Assembly: GCA_002700095.1 (NCBI GenBank)
Contig: PACL01000047.1
Coordinates: forward strand, 40,261-104,260
Direction of reading: 5' to 3'
Length of the DNA: 64,000 nucleotides
Source: Fulvimarina sp.
GTDB taxonomy: Bacteria; Pseudomonadota; Alphaproteobacteria; Rhizobiales; Rhizobiaceae
This document shows, one piece after another, positions 57,212 through 64,000 of this stretch (position 1 is its first letter; every line of letters starts with the position of its first letter). The notes under the pieces are model-generated. The model saw nothing but the letters and a program-made list of their open reading frames with translations. It was not told the origin of the DNA and made no database searches. The position numbers and the translations under genes are program-made.

Positions 57212-57670
57212 CTAATCGATCTCGTGGATCGTCGGGATCATCGTCTCGCCTTCGATGACGATCGTCGCCACCGTCACCGGCAGCTTGAAGCGCCGGCGCC
57301 CGGCGCTGCCCGGGTTGAGATACATCACCCCGCCGAGCATCTCGATCCCCGGCTTGTGCGAATGGCCGAAGATCACCGCGTGATACCCCTCCGCCGCCGG
57401 ATCGAAGGCGAGGTCGCCCCGGTCGTGGATGACGAAGAACCGCCGCCCGAACAGCGCCACCGACACGGTCTCCGGAAACTCCCGCGCCCACTTCGCCCCG
57501 TCGACATTGCCGCGGATCGCCGTCACCGGCGCGATCTCTTCCAGCCGCGGCACGATCTCCGCCGCGCCGATGTCGCCGGCATGGATGATGTGCGAAACAC
57601 CTGCAAGCTGCGCCAGGGCTTCCGGCCGCAACAGGCCGTGGGTGTCCGAGATGATCCCGACGCGTGGCAT
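57212..57670 (-). CDS. YfcE-type metallophosphoesterase
   Basis: A 152-residue calcineurin-like phosphoesterase: MPRVGIISDTHGLLRPEAL, IIHAGDIGA, VTAIRGNVDG, VIFGHSHKP and YLNPGSAGRRRF, which are all five metal and phosphate motifs. YfcE-like proteins hydrolyse phosphodiesters; the natural substrate is unknown. A clear ATG at 57670. Divergent from DUF2252. Confidence 0.93.
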   Translation of the reverse strand: MPRVGIISDTHGLLRPEALAQLAGVSHIIHAGDIGAAEIVPRLEEIAPVTAIRGNVDGAKWAREFPETVSVALFGRRFFVIHDRGDLAFDPAAEGYHAVIFGHSHKPGIEMLGGVMYLNPGSAGRRRFKLPVTVATIVIEGETMIPTIHEID

Positions 57671-57779
57671 GGGCTCCGCCGCTCCTGACTTGGTGTCCGG
57701 GCCCGGTCGGCCCGCCTCGCCGACGGAACGGCTATCCCCCCGCTGCGTTCCGAAACCTGAGCGAGCGGAAGGATGGTCC

Positions 57780-59204
57780 ATGGCCAAGGCGCAGAAGAAG
57801 CAGACGCCCACGACGAAACCGAAGAAGGTCGCGGTCAAGCCGTCCCGCAAGGCGAGCGGCCGGGTCGAGGCGTTTCGCGAGCTGTCGGCCCGCGTCGCTG
57901 CCGGCGAGCAGCTCGTCCCGCCGCTCCACCTCACCAGCCAGGCCCGCCGCGAGCATGTCCGCTCCACCCTGCGCGAGGACCACGCCCAGCGCATCGAGCA
58001 GCGCAGCGACGCCGCCCGCATGAAGTTCGACGAACTGGCGGACGACTTCTTCAAGTTCTTCCGCGGCACCGCCCTCCTCTTCTACCGCGACATGGTCGGC
58101 GAGGATGCCGACATGCCCTCGGTCATGGCGCTCGGCGACGTCCATCCGGAAAACTTCGGCGTCATGCCCGACGAGCACGGCGCGCCGATCTTCGGCGTCA
58201 ACGACTTCGACGAGACCATCTACGCCCCCTTCACCTTCGATCTGAAGCGCGGCGCCGTCGGCTTCTGGATCGCCGCCCGCGAAGAGGGCGGCCTGAAGCG
58301 CAAGAAGCGCCGCAAGATCGTCGAGGCCTTCGTCAAGGGCTACTTCGCCGCCATGAAGGACTATGCCGAGCATGCGACGGAGAAGAACGAGAGCTACCGG
58401 ATGGACAATTCCCCGAAGGTGATCCAGCGCCTGTTCGAGGAAGCCTGGGAGGAGCGCGAGGCCTGGCTCTGGGAGGACTATCTCGACGGCTCCGGCCGCG
58501 GCTTTCGCGCCTCCGACGAGTTGCAGCCGATCTCCGGCGAGATCGACAAGTTCCAGAAGGCCATGGACGACCTCGCCAAGGCCAACAACATCGATGCGCC
58601 CAAGCGCGCCGGCGAACTGAAGGTCAAGGACGTCTGCATGCGCCACGGCCAGGGCACCGCGTCGCTGGGCCTGCCGCGCTACTACGTCCTGATCGAGGGG
58701 CCGTCGAAGGATGCCACCGACGACATCATCATCGAGTTCAAGAGCGCCCGCCGCTCCGCCCTCGACGGCCTCGCCCCGCCGTCGGACTTCAACGCCGGCG
58801 ACAAGGCCGACCGCATCGCCCACGGCCAGGCGGTGCAGCTCGCCCATGGCGACATCTTCTACGGCGCCGTCACCATCGACGGCGAAAGCTTCATGAGCCG
58901 CGAGCGCGCCCCCTTCCGCGACGACATCGACCTCGACGAACTCAGCTACCCCACCTGGAAGGAATACGCCGAAGTCTGCGGCGCGGCGCTGGCCCAGGCC
59001 CACGCTCTCTCCGACGATCTCGGCCAGATCGACTACGACATCGAACCCTCCATCGTCGCCGCCGCGAGCCCCCGCCCCCTCTTCATCGCCGACATCGTCC
59101 GCTTCGCCGAAGAAGCCTCCGAACGCCTCGAGAAGGATCACGCCTTCTTCCGCGAGGACCACGCGCTGGGGGCGTTTGATAGTATTGATATGGTTTATCG
59201 GTGA
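57780..59204 (+). CDS. DUF2252 domain protein
   Basis: A 474-residue protein with a kinase-like fold. Key segments: FFRGTALLFYRDM, MALGDVHPENFGVMPDEHGAPIFGVNDFDETIYAPFTFDLKR and VKDVCMRHGQGTASLGLPRYYVLIEG. DUF2252 proteins have an aminoglycoside-phosphotransferase-like core; no substrate is known. The N-terminal 30 residues are Lys-rich. The 171 bases after the stop (59205-59375) mark a shift to AT-rich DNA and contain no gene. Confidence 0.9.
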   Translation: MAKAQKKQTPTTKPKKVAVKPSRKASGRVEAFRELSARVAAGEQLVPPLHLTSQARREHVRSTLREDHAQRIEQRSDAARMKFDELADDFFKFFRGTALLFYRDMVGEDADMPSVMALGDVHPENFGVMPDEHGAPIFGVNDFDETIYAPFTFDLKRGAVGFWIAAREEGGLKRKKRRKIVEAFVKGYFAAMKDYAEHATEKNESYRMDNSPKVIQRLFEEAWEEREAWLWEDYLDGSGRGFRASDELQPISGEIDKFQKAMDDLAKANNIDAPKRAGELKVKDVCMRHGQGTASLGLPRYYVLIEGPSKDATDDIIIEFKSARRSALDGLAPPSDFNAGDKADRIAHGQAVQLAHGDIFYGAVTIDGESFMSRERAPFRDDIDLDELSYPTWKEYAEVCGAALAQAHALSDDLGQIDYDIEPSIVAAASPRPLFIADIVRFAEEASERLEKDHAFFREDHALGAFDSIDMVYR

Positions 59205-59375
59205 GGGGGGCGCGGACGGCATTTATCGGTGCAAGACGGAATTCGGCGGGAAAGGGCCGAATGGGCAGTCGGCTCGTGGACATATGGTAGTGCAAAGCCA
59301 CCGATCGGCGAGAGATCTAGCGAATTTGCAGCTCGAAATCAAAAAAACGAATGCATCTAGAACGAATTAAACAAT

Positions 59376-59837
59376 CTAATTCTTCTTCTGCGTGCTTGAT
59401 TCCTGGGTTTTGAACTTGGAAAGGGTTAGCTTCTGCCTATCCATCTCAACCGGAGATTCGACCATTCCCTCGTTATACCAGTAGATAAAATCCACCGAGT
59501 TGCGGTCGGGATCGTTATCAGTGAATGTGCTAAATCCGCTTAAAATGTACATTTCCGTTTCATGATCATTGTCAAATTTGAACCACTCACCGGCGTACCA
59601 ATGGCGAACGAGGGCGGTGTGCAAGAGGCGTTCATGATGGCTGATGCCCCAGAACGGCTTGAATGCGACAAGTTTCATGTCGGGGAGCCAAGTCTTAGCA
59701 GCCTTCAGCCTGTCCTTCTCCGTTTTTGTCTTGCCAAGCTTATACCTGCCGTTGTCATGTATAAGGTACAGATAACCAGGATCGACGCGGTGGACCTGCC
59801 ACACCGGGATGATAGTCCCCTCGTCGCTGAACATCAT
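59376..59837 (-). CDS. T5orf172/GIY-YIG-like nuclease-domain protein
   Basis: A 153-residue protein from the double ATG at 59837. The N-terminal domain has GYLYLIHDNGRYKLGKTK, TWLPDMKLVAFKPFW and HHERLLHTALVRHWYAGEWFKF, the pattern of the T5orf172 branch of the GIY-YIG family. Only part of the GIY-YIG catalytic set is obvious, so nuclease activity is not certain. The C-terminus is AT-rich coding and ends QESSTQKKN. Its start overlaps the stop of the small frame upstream. Markedly more AT-rich than the host, suggesting recent transfer. Confidence 0.7.
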   Translation of the reverse strand: MMFSDEGTIIPVWQVHRVDPGYLYLIHDNGRYKLGKTKTEKDRLKAAKTWLPDMKLVAFKPFWGISHHERLLHTALVRHWYAGEWFKFDNDHETEMYILSGFSTFTDNDPDRNSVDFIYWYNEGMVESPVEMDRQKLTLSKFKTQESSTQKKN

Positions 59838-60019
59838 TTTTCCTTCCCTCCGATCCAACATGCATCCAACGCGCCTGAGAGGTTGAGCCGCTGGTGAAAG
59901 TCAGCGGTTAATTTTGATTTAACGGTGCGCGCAAACGCTGATCCACATTTTAATTCGCCGCTTCTGAAGCCAAAATTTGATGCCGCTTGAACATAGCTCA
60001 GATGAATGTGATTATCCAT
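59834..60019 (-). CDS. 61-residue protein coupled to the T5orf172 gene
   Basis: A short frame (MDNHIHLSYVQAASNFGFRSG...) on the minus strand whose TGA overlaps the first ATG of the T5orf172 gene (ATGA at 59834-59837). GAGG lies before its ATG. The overlap and similar composition suggest a two-gene unit, like a small partner or antitoxin with an effector. No family is recognised; this could be chance. Confidence 0.4.
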   Translation of the reverse strand: MDNHIHLSYVQAASNFGFRSGELKCGSAFARTVKSKLTADFHQRLNLSGALDACWIGGKEK

Positions 60020-60124
60020 TGTCGTTCACCCTCGGCCAGTACGGTCGAAGGTGAGAGTGCCAATATAAGGACAAGGCTCAAAACACGCTTTTACATAGAG
60101 GTGCCGAAAATTGACATAAGCATC

Positions 60125-60141
60125 GTAACGGCAACCGTTAC
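60125..60141. promoter_or_regulatory. perfect 7-bp dyad upstream of the T5orf172 unit
   Basis: GTAACGG and CCGTTAC are separated by CAA. It lies about 105 bases upstream of the small coupled ORF and about 27 bases downstream of the ClpP-like gene, both on the minus strand. It may be an operator of the two-gene unit. No -35/-10 pair is obvious. Confidence 0.45.
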
Positions 60142-60167
60142 AAATTAGATCCGAACGCAAAAACTTT

Positions 60168-61124
60168 TCAATCACTGGTCAGTGCGTCAGCCTCAGTAAT
60201 AGGAACGAACGTGCTGTCGATCAAATCGTCAGAATCCCAAACCGGAACTGCCACCATTTTGGTCCCGTCTCGTAAAGATCGGAACACGCAAAAGCCACTC
60301 GCTTCTGCACCATAGCCTTCGTACCAAAGATCAAGGCTACCCTCGGCATTCTGGATCTTCATCGCTGGATTTTGGCTAGGGCTTTTTGAGCTTCCGTCTT
60401 CCCCCATTACGGAGGAGCATGCATTCATAATGTCGCGATTCTCCCACACCATTGGATTTAAGCCCTTATAATCTATGCTGAGCTTCCGGATGCGGGCACC
60501 TGTGTTGATCATGTAAAGCTTATTCGGCGGCATCTTTAGAAGTTCCAGAATAACGGAAGTCGGGATAAAACCCTTATCGTTGCTGTCGAGCATGCCGAGC
60601 GTCATCATCTTGGCAACCGATTCCAAACCGAAATGGTATGCCAATGACAGTTCTTCGCTGGTATAATTCTTTACTGATGTTACTGGATAGGGAGCATGGA
60701 AGCCAAGCTGGCCACCAGCGTAAAGCTCGCGCTGCGGGAAGTATGCATCTTCGAAAAAACCGCCACCCATAAATGCTATCGCACAGGCGGAATAACACGA
60801 TGCGCCCGGTGCTATGACAGTTTTCACGCCCGCTTCGACAAGCCACTCTGCAATTCTCACGCCCTCAATGAAAACACCCCCCGGACTGTCGAGGCAGAGA
60901 CCGCTACCGAAAGCAATCCCGGACAGGCGGATCTTTTCAAGATCATTCAAATCGACCTGTCCCGAGTAGGTGAAATCGCAAACTCCATTTGACGTCTTCT
61001 CTACCTCGCCGGCGCCTGAGGCGCTGACACTAAGTAGGATGGCGATTGCAGGAACAAGCGAGAGCGTGCCGACATCTTTGATTGTCTTGAAAGAGATGGA
61101 GAGCACGTCGGAAATAGTTGGCAT
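60168..61124 (-). CDS. secreted ClpP-like serine protease-fold protein (COG3904-type)
   Basis: A 318-residue protein. An N-terminal signal-like segment (GTLSLVPAIAILLSVSASGAG) leads to a ClpP/crotonase fold: CLDSPGGVFIEGVRIAEWLVEAGVKTVIAPGASCYSACAIAFMGGG, with Ser112 in CYSAC as probable nucleophile and His143 in GQLGFHAPY as probable base. The C-terminal 120 residues carry further Cys and are of unknown fold. It is likely periplasmic. Base composition is AT-rich against the GC-rich host. No substrate is known. Confidence 0.75.
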   Translation of the reverse strand: MPTISDVLSISFKTIKDVGTLSLVPAIAILLSVSASGAGEVEKTSNGVCDFTYSGQVDLNDLEKIRLSGIAFGSGLCLDSPGGVFIEGVRIAEWLVEAGVKTVIAPGASCYSACAIAFMGGGFFEDAYFPQRELYAGGQLGFHAPYPVTSVKNYTSEELSLAYHFGLESVAKMMTLGMLDSNDKGFIPTSVILELLKMPPNKLYMINTGARIRKLSIDYKGLNPMVWENRDIMNACSSVMGEDGSSKSPSQNPAMKIQNAEGSLDLWYEGYGAEASGFCVFRSLRDGTKMVAVPVWDSDDLIDSTFVPITEADALTSD

Positions 61125-61620
61125 CGTTTCTTCGTTTCATCTTGTTGCTCAAGATCGCAGTTTACATCAGAAGGCGCTTAAACGCTCCTACGTCTCAGTC
61201 TAATATTCGCTTCCAATCTGCGGGGCAATCTGTGTGTCACCAACACAAGTGTCCGCTTTAGCGTGCCCGCCGCAAACAGTTGAAAGTTTGGCATCAGCAC
61301 AAAGCTGCCGAAGTGTTCTCGTCGTTCCATACTCACTCTCCGAAGTCTCATGAGACGGCGCCGCCTCCTCCGCCTCGTTATCCTCGGCCCGCAGGGTCGG
61401 GGATCCATGCCTCGCCGCTTCAGGAGCAGCCCCGTCCCAGGGCAATGGCATCGCCGAGGCACGGATCCCCGTGCTGAAGCACGAGGATGACGAAGTGGAG
61501 AGGCTGAGGCTGACGCTATGGGCAGTGAGCGCAGAGTCCCGCGCCGGGGCAAATTGTGAACCCTCTTTCGGTATCAGTGCATTAAGTCTTGCCACTCCAC
61601 ATTTCATCTCGCACCCCATC
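61125..61620. other. gene-free gap holding a palindromic repeat copy
   Basis: No supported gene. The left part is AT-rich and belongs to the ClpP-like gene's upstream region; 61368-61500 is one copy of the repeat described separately. Confidence 0.4.
61368..61500. repeat. MITE-like palindromic repeat, copy A
   Basis: A 133-base element with inverted ends: CTCCGCCTCGTTATCCTCG at the left and the complement of CTCCACTTCGTCATCCTCG at the right, plus inner GGATCCATGCCTCG and GAGGCACGGATCC. Copy B at 62392-62551 shares ends and inner blocks in the same orientation. Repeats with GTCATCCTCGG...GGATCCATG arms are widespread in alphaproteobacteria and do not encode a protein. Confidence 0.75.
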
Positions 61621-61917
61621 CTACGCCAGCTCCAGCCGGATCGTCCGGCCGACCGCCTGCGCGGCGCGGGACAGCGTGGCGAGGGTCACGGAGTCGTTGT
61701 TGGGATCGAGCACCCGGTCGAGCTGCGCCCGGCTGGTCTCGAGACGGCTGGCCATTTCCACCTTGGAAATCCCCTGCTCGGTCATCAGCTGCCGAAGCTG
61801 GTAGGCGATCACGCGCTTCGTCGCGGTCGCCGTCGCTTCCTCGTGGATGCCCTGGTCCTTCAGGAAGCTGTCGAAGCTGTCGCCAAGGCGGCCTCGTTCC
61901 GTCCCGCCGTCCGTCAT
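61621..61917 (-). CDS. XRE/HigA-type antitoxin
   Basis: A 98-residue protein. Helix-turn-helix KRVIAYQLRQLMTEQGISKVEMASRLETSRAQLDRVLDPNNDSVTLATLSRAAQAVGRTI. An acidic N-terminal arm (MTDGGTERGRLGDSFDSFL) could cover the toxin. It follows the toxin gene with an ATGA overlap (61914-61917), the toxin-first order of higBA. It should neutralise the toxin and repress the pair. Confidence 0.88.
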   Translation of the reverse strand: MTDGGTERGRLGDSFDSFLKDQGIHEEATATATKRVIAYQLRQLMTEQGISKVEMASRLETSRAQLDRVLDPNNDSVTLATLSRAAQAVGRTIRLELA

Positions 61918-62198
61918 GTCGCAAGTCCTTTCATCCGTTTGACCGCCACGTCGATGTCATGGTCGGGGGTCTTCCGGGTCTTCTTCTCGAACCCATGCAG
62001 AAGCACCATGTGGCCCTCATGGGCGCAGAAAAACACGCGGGCGATCCGACCACCGGGCAGCCTGCTTCTGACCTCCCACAATCCCGGCCGGTTCGCCAAA
62101 GAGCGGCACAGCGACAGCAGCCAATCGCGAACGGGCACGGTCCCGTTGGCGCTTTCAAAGAACCGGGCCGGAAATCGCTTGTCTGGCTGATCCACCAT
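61914..62198 (-). CDS. HigB/RelE-superfamily toxin (Gp49-like)
   Basis: A 94-residue protein from the ATG at 62198; a TTG at 62213 would add five residues. Pattern of the Gp49/HigB-like family: FFESANGTVPVRDWLLSL, WEVRSRLPGGRIARVFFCAHEGHMVLLHGFEKKTRKTPDHDIDVAVKRM. The RIARV strand and GFEKKTRKTP block are hallmarks. Such toxins are ribosome-dependent mRNA interferases. The AT-rich GTATCTTTTTTGGTACGAT just upstream probably contains the promoter and operator. Confidence 0.9.
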   Translation of the reverse strand: MVDQPDKRFPARFFESANGTVPVRDWLLSLCRSLANRPGLWEVRSRLPGGRIARVFFCAHEGHMVLLHGFEKKTRKTPDHDIDVAVKRMKGLAT

Positions 62199-62391
62199 GG
62201 CAAATCGTACCAAAAAAGATACATCGCCGCAACAGGTCCGTTTGCAGCACGGATGCGGCTATCCAGCCGGCCGACTGCCATCCATGTCAGCGAATGCCGA
62301 TTGAAGCGAACCGGCATGGGGCGCAAAGCTGGCGAACCCACCCCGCGCTGCATGCCTCCCTCTTCGACGGCTCAGGATGAGGTGGCCACCC

Positions 62392-62551
62392 CTCCACTTC
62401 GTCATCCTCGGCCCGATAGGGTCGGGGATCCATGCCTCGCCCGGTCAGTAGCAGCCGTGTTCCGGGCAGGCGACCGTTCCGCTCCCGGAGCGGCGATGGA
62501 ACCGCTGAGGCATGGATCCCCGTGCTGAAGCACGAGGACGACAAAGCGGAG
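62392..62551. repeat. MITE-like palindromic repeat, copy B
   Basis: A 160-base element with the same ends as copy A (CTCCACTTCGTCATCCTCG at the left, its near-complement at the right). The inner arms GGGGATCCATGCCTC and GAGGCATGGATCCCC are perfect inverted repeats. Between them is a GC-rich spacer. Together with copy A it brackets the toxin-antitoxin pair. The gap 62199-62391 upstream of the toxin otherwise holds no gene. Confidence 0.75.
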
Positions 62552-62819
62552 ATGGCGCCGCCTCATTCTTTTGTGTGACCGACGCTGCAGCGCCGTCTCG
62601 CCGGGGCTCCGCCCCATCTCCCGCCGCCCCGCCAGAAAATAGATATCCCCACCCCTACCCACCGCCCCCACAATCCTCTCGCCGTCTTCCCGAGGGACAC
62701 GAATGATCGCCGGGATCGTTCGGGAAGACGGGCGGTGTCCGCGGCGTGGCCTCTTCCGGAGGGGTTCGCGGCTCGGACGGGTCTAAGGCTCCGCCGGCCC
62801 CTCGCGTACTACGGCGCGG

Positions 62820-63031
62820 GTGCGGATCGGTCCGCTACAACGGGAGGTCCTGAAAAGGGAACTCCCGTGAAGCGCCGGCAGCCGGTGAGCCCATTCGGTG
62901 AGGCCCTGCGGCGAAAGCCGCGAGGGCCGGGCAGGATGTGGCAAGCCCCAAGGGCCCGGAAAGACACCGTGCGGAACGCCGGAGGCGAGCCGTTAGACTA
63001 GAATATCGGAGGGCTTGCCTCCGGCGTTCCG
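62820..63031 (+). ncRNA. highly structured RNA, probable 5' part of a group II intron without RT
   Basis: Starting at GTGCG (62820), which fits the GUGYG 5' end of group II introns, the segment folds into many stems: GCGGA/TCCGC (62822-62835), ACGGGAG/CTCCCGT (62840-62868), GGCCCTGCGGC-GAAA-GCCGCGAGGGCC (62902-62928, a GNRA loop) and a perfect 15-base stem CGGAACGCCGGAGGC/GCCTCCGGCGTTCCG (62972-62986 and 63017-63031). Blocks such as GAGCCGTTAGACTAGAATATC resemble bacterial group II intron domains just before the maturase gene. No reverse transcriptase or recognisable domain V follows, so it would be a remnant. The flanks 62552-62819 and 63032-63221 contain no gene. Confidence 0.45.
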
Positions 63032-63221
63032 CTGCCCCTCCGTTTCGGGGCGGCCCGACATCGCCGCGGCGCTTCTCGAAGCGCTCCGTCAAAGGGACTG
63101 CAGCCAAAACTCGGGGCGCCCCGCGCCGCCGGGCGTTTTCGCACGGGCGCACGCCGTGGTCATCGCCGTCGGGGCGGGCGGGAGCCGCCGGAGCGAGCGA
63201 GCAAGCGAAAGAGAGAGAGGC

Positions 63222-63692
63222 TCAGCCTTCCTTCAGGATCCGCGCCTTCTGGCGGTTCCATTCGCGTTCCTTGATGGTCTGGCGCTTGTCGGGGGCGTTC
63301 TTGCCCTTGGCGACGGCGAGTTCCATCTTGGCCATGCCGCGATCGTCGAAATAGATCTTCAGCGGCACCAGCGTCATGCCGTCCCGCTGCACGGCGCCGG
63401 CAAGCTTGTTCAGCTGGGTGCGGTGGACCAGGAGCTTGCGGCGGCGCTTGGGGTTGTGGTTGAAGCGGTTGGCCTGGAGATATTCCGGCAGGTTGGAATT
63501 GATCAGCCAGAGCTCGCCCTGCTCTTCCGTCGCATAGGCCTCGGCGATCGACGCCTTGCCCTCGCGCAGCGACTTCACCTCGGTGCCGGTGAGGACCAGC
63601 CCCGCTTCCAGCGTCTCGATAATCTCGTAGTTGAACCGCGCCTTGCGGTTTTCGGCCGCGATGTTGGAATCGGCGGGTTTCTTCTTGGCCAT
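63222..63692 (-). CDS. smpB: tmRNA-binding protein SmpB
   Basis: A 156-residue protein. Signatures: [60 protein letters not shown] and the C-terminal basic tail [31 protein letters not shown]. It brings tmRNA to stalled ribosomes. The gene is near dapA as in other alphaproteobacteria. I found no tmRNA tag sequence nearby. Confidence 0.97.
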   Translation of the reverse strand: MAKKKPADSNIAAENRKARFNYEIIETLEAGLVLTGTEVKSLREGKASIAEAYATEEQGELWLINSNLPEYLQANRFNHNPKRRRKLLVHRTQLNKLAGAVQRDGMTLVPLKIYFDDRGMAKMELAVAKGKNAPDKRQTIKEREWNRQKARILKEG

Positions 63693-63905
63693 GGTGCGTT
63701 CGCATTCATGCGCGGGGGGCGCATGCCTTTATCGTTGGGGCGGGGCGGGCCGCCCGGCATGGGGTCTGCGACCACATCTGGTCGCTGCCGGCGGCATTCG
63801 CCAGGGTCACGGCCAGCCGGACGGCGCCGCGGCGGCGCACCATCCGGCTGCGGCGCGAGGCGCAAGGGCGCCCGCGCCATCCGCTGCCCGGCCCCGCCGG
63901 CCGTC

Positions 63906-64000
63906 TCAGTTCGCCAGCCCGGCATGGGCAAGGGCATGGTCGATCGCCTCGGCCGTCACAGCCTCGATCGGCACCAGCGGCAGGCGGACGCTGTTGGCCA
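63906..64000 (-). CDS. dapA: 4-hydroxy-tetrahydrodipicolinate synthase, C-terminal end (partial)
   Basis: Only about 30 codons are in the window: ...ANSVRLPLVPIEAVTAEAI, DHALAHAGLAN, stop at 63906-63908. The RLPLVP and AMxHAGL-type end is typical of DapA in rhizobia, and dapA next to smpB is the usual order. It condenses pyruvate and aspartate semialdehyde in lysine synthesis. The stretch between it and smpB (63693-63905) holds no gene. Confidence 0.8.
   Translation of the reverse strand, partial: ANSVRLPLVPIEAVTAEAIDHALAHAGLAN

Noticed and set aside
62840..62900. Cobalamin riboswitch suggested by GGGAACTCCCGTGAA followed by GCCGG
   Set aside because: The B12 box and other conserved core pieces are missing, and no cobalamin gene lies downstream.
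62600..63221. tmRNA (permuted, two-piece) beside smpB
   Set aside because: No tag-peptide reading frame of the AANDN type and no tRNA-like T-loop is found on either strand.

Overview
The window is high-GC DNA from an alphaproteobacterium, most likely a member of the Hyphomicrobiales (Rhizobiales). This rests on gene order and family content: dapA-smpB, a uracil-DNA glycosylase and NYN block, rpoZ-rsh-pyrE-DUF2062-lepB-rnc-era-recO, glyA-nrdR-ribD-ribE-ribH-nusB, a K+-insensitive type H+-pyrophosphatase, DUF1214/DUF1254, DUF2336 and DUF6030-like proteins, an RcGTA-type gene transfer agent cluster and rhizobial-type palindromic intergenic repeats. An Aurantimonadaceae-like genus is possible, but the genus cannot be fixed from this sequence alone.

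Region 1 (1-4926) is the left end of a Mu-like transposable prophage, inverted relative to the numbering. It holds the start of a MuA-type transposase, a chain of tightly overlapping early genes (two small unknowns, a ParB-like protein, two more small genes, Ner), a control region, an S24-type C repressor and an AT-richer trypsin-like protease as cargo. The prophage end (5'-TGTAAC on the minus strand) lies exactly between two codons of the gene transfer agent (GTA) portal gene. Region 2 (4927-7702) is the front of the GTA cluster: a truncated portal, the large terminase and a g1-like gene. The rest of the cluster should lie beyond the left edge of the window, on the far side of the prophage.

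Region 3 (7834-23197) is chromosomal housekeeping: a YcgN-type cysteine cluster protein, a class A penicillin-binding protein with DUF1214 and DUF1254 partners, a DUF2336 protein, a membrane protein, trmL, an L,D-transpeptidase, a YcaQ-type glycosylase, hemF, small regulators, cold-shock protein and tRNA-Arg(CCG). Region 4 (23540-31977) has hppA, an MFS transporter, nusB, riboflavin genes, nrdR and glyA. Region 5 (32278-39825) has glf, a secreted SH3 protein with an Arg/Asp/Gly-rich tail, and gshB divergent from sthA, followed by membrane and secreted proteins. Region 6 (40130-43876) is a five-gene arsenic resistance operon with two different arsenate reductases. Region 7 (44235-59204) has panB/panC, an MFS transporter, an orphan HigA, and the recO-era-rnc-lepB-DUF2062-pyrE-rsh-rpoZ block, then NYN, uracil-DNA glycosylase, phosphoesterase and DUF2252 genes.

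Region 8 (59205-63221) is an accessory island between DUF2252 and smpB. It has an AT-richer pair of small ORF plus T5orf172/GIY-YIG gene, a secreted ClpP-like (COG3904-type) protein, a HigB-HigA type toxin-antitoxin pair flanked by two copies of a palindromic repeat, and a highly structured RNA segment that looks like the 5' part of a group II intron with no reverse transcriptase. smpB and the end of dapA close the window.

The most notable features are the Mu-like prophage in the GTA portal gene, the protease cargo next to the phage repressor, and the smpB-side island with its repeat-flanked toxin-antitoxin unit and orphan intron-like RNA.
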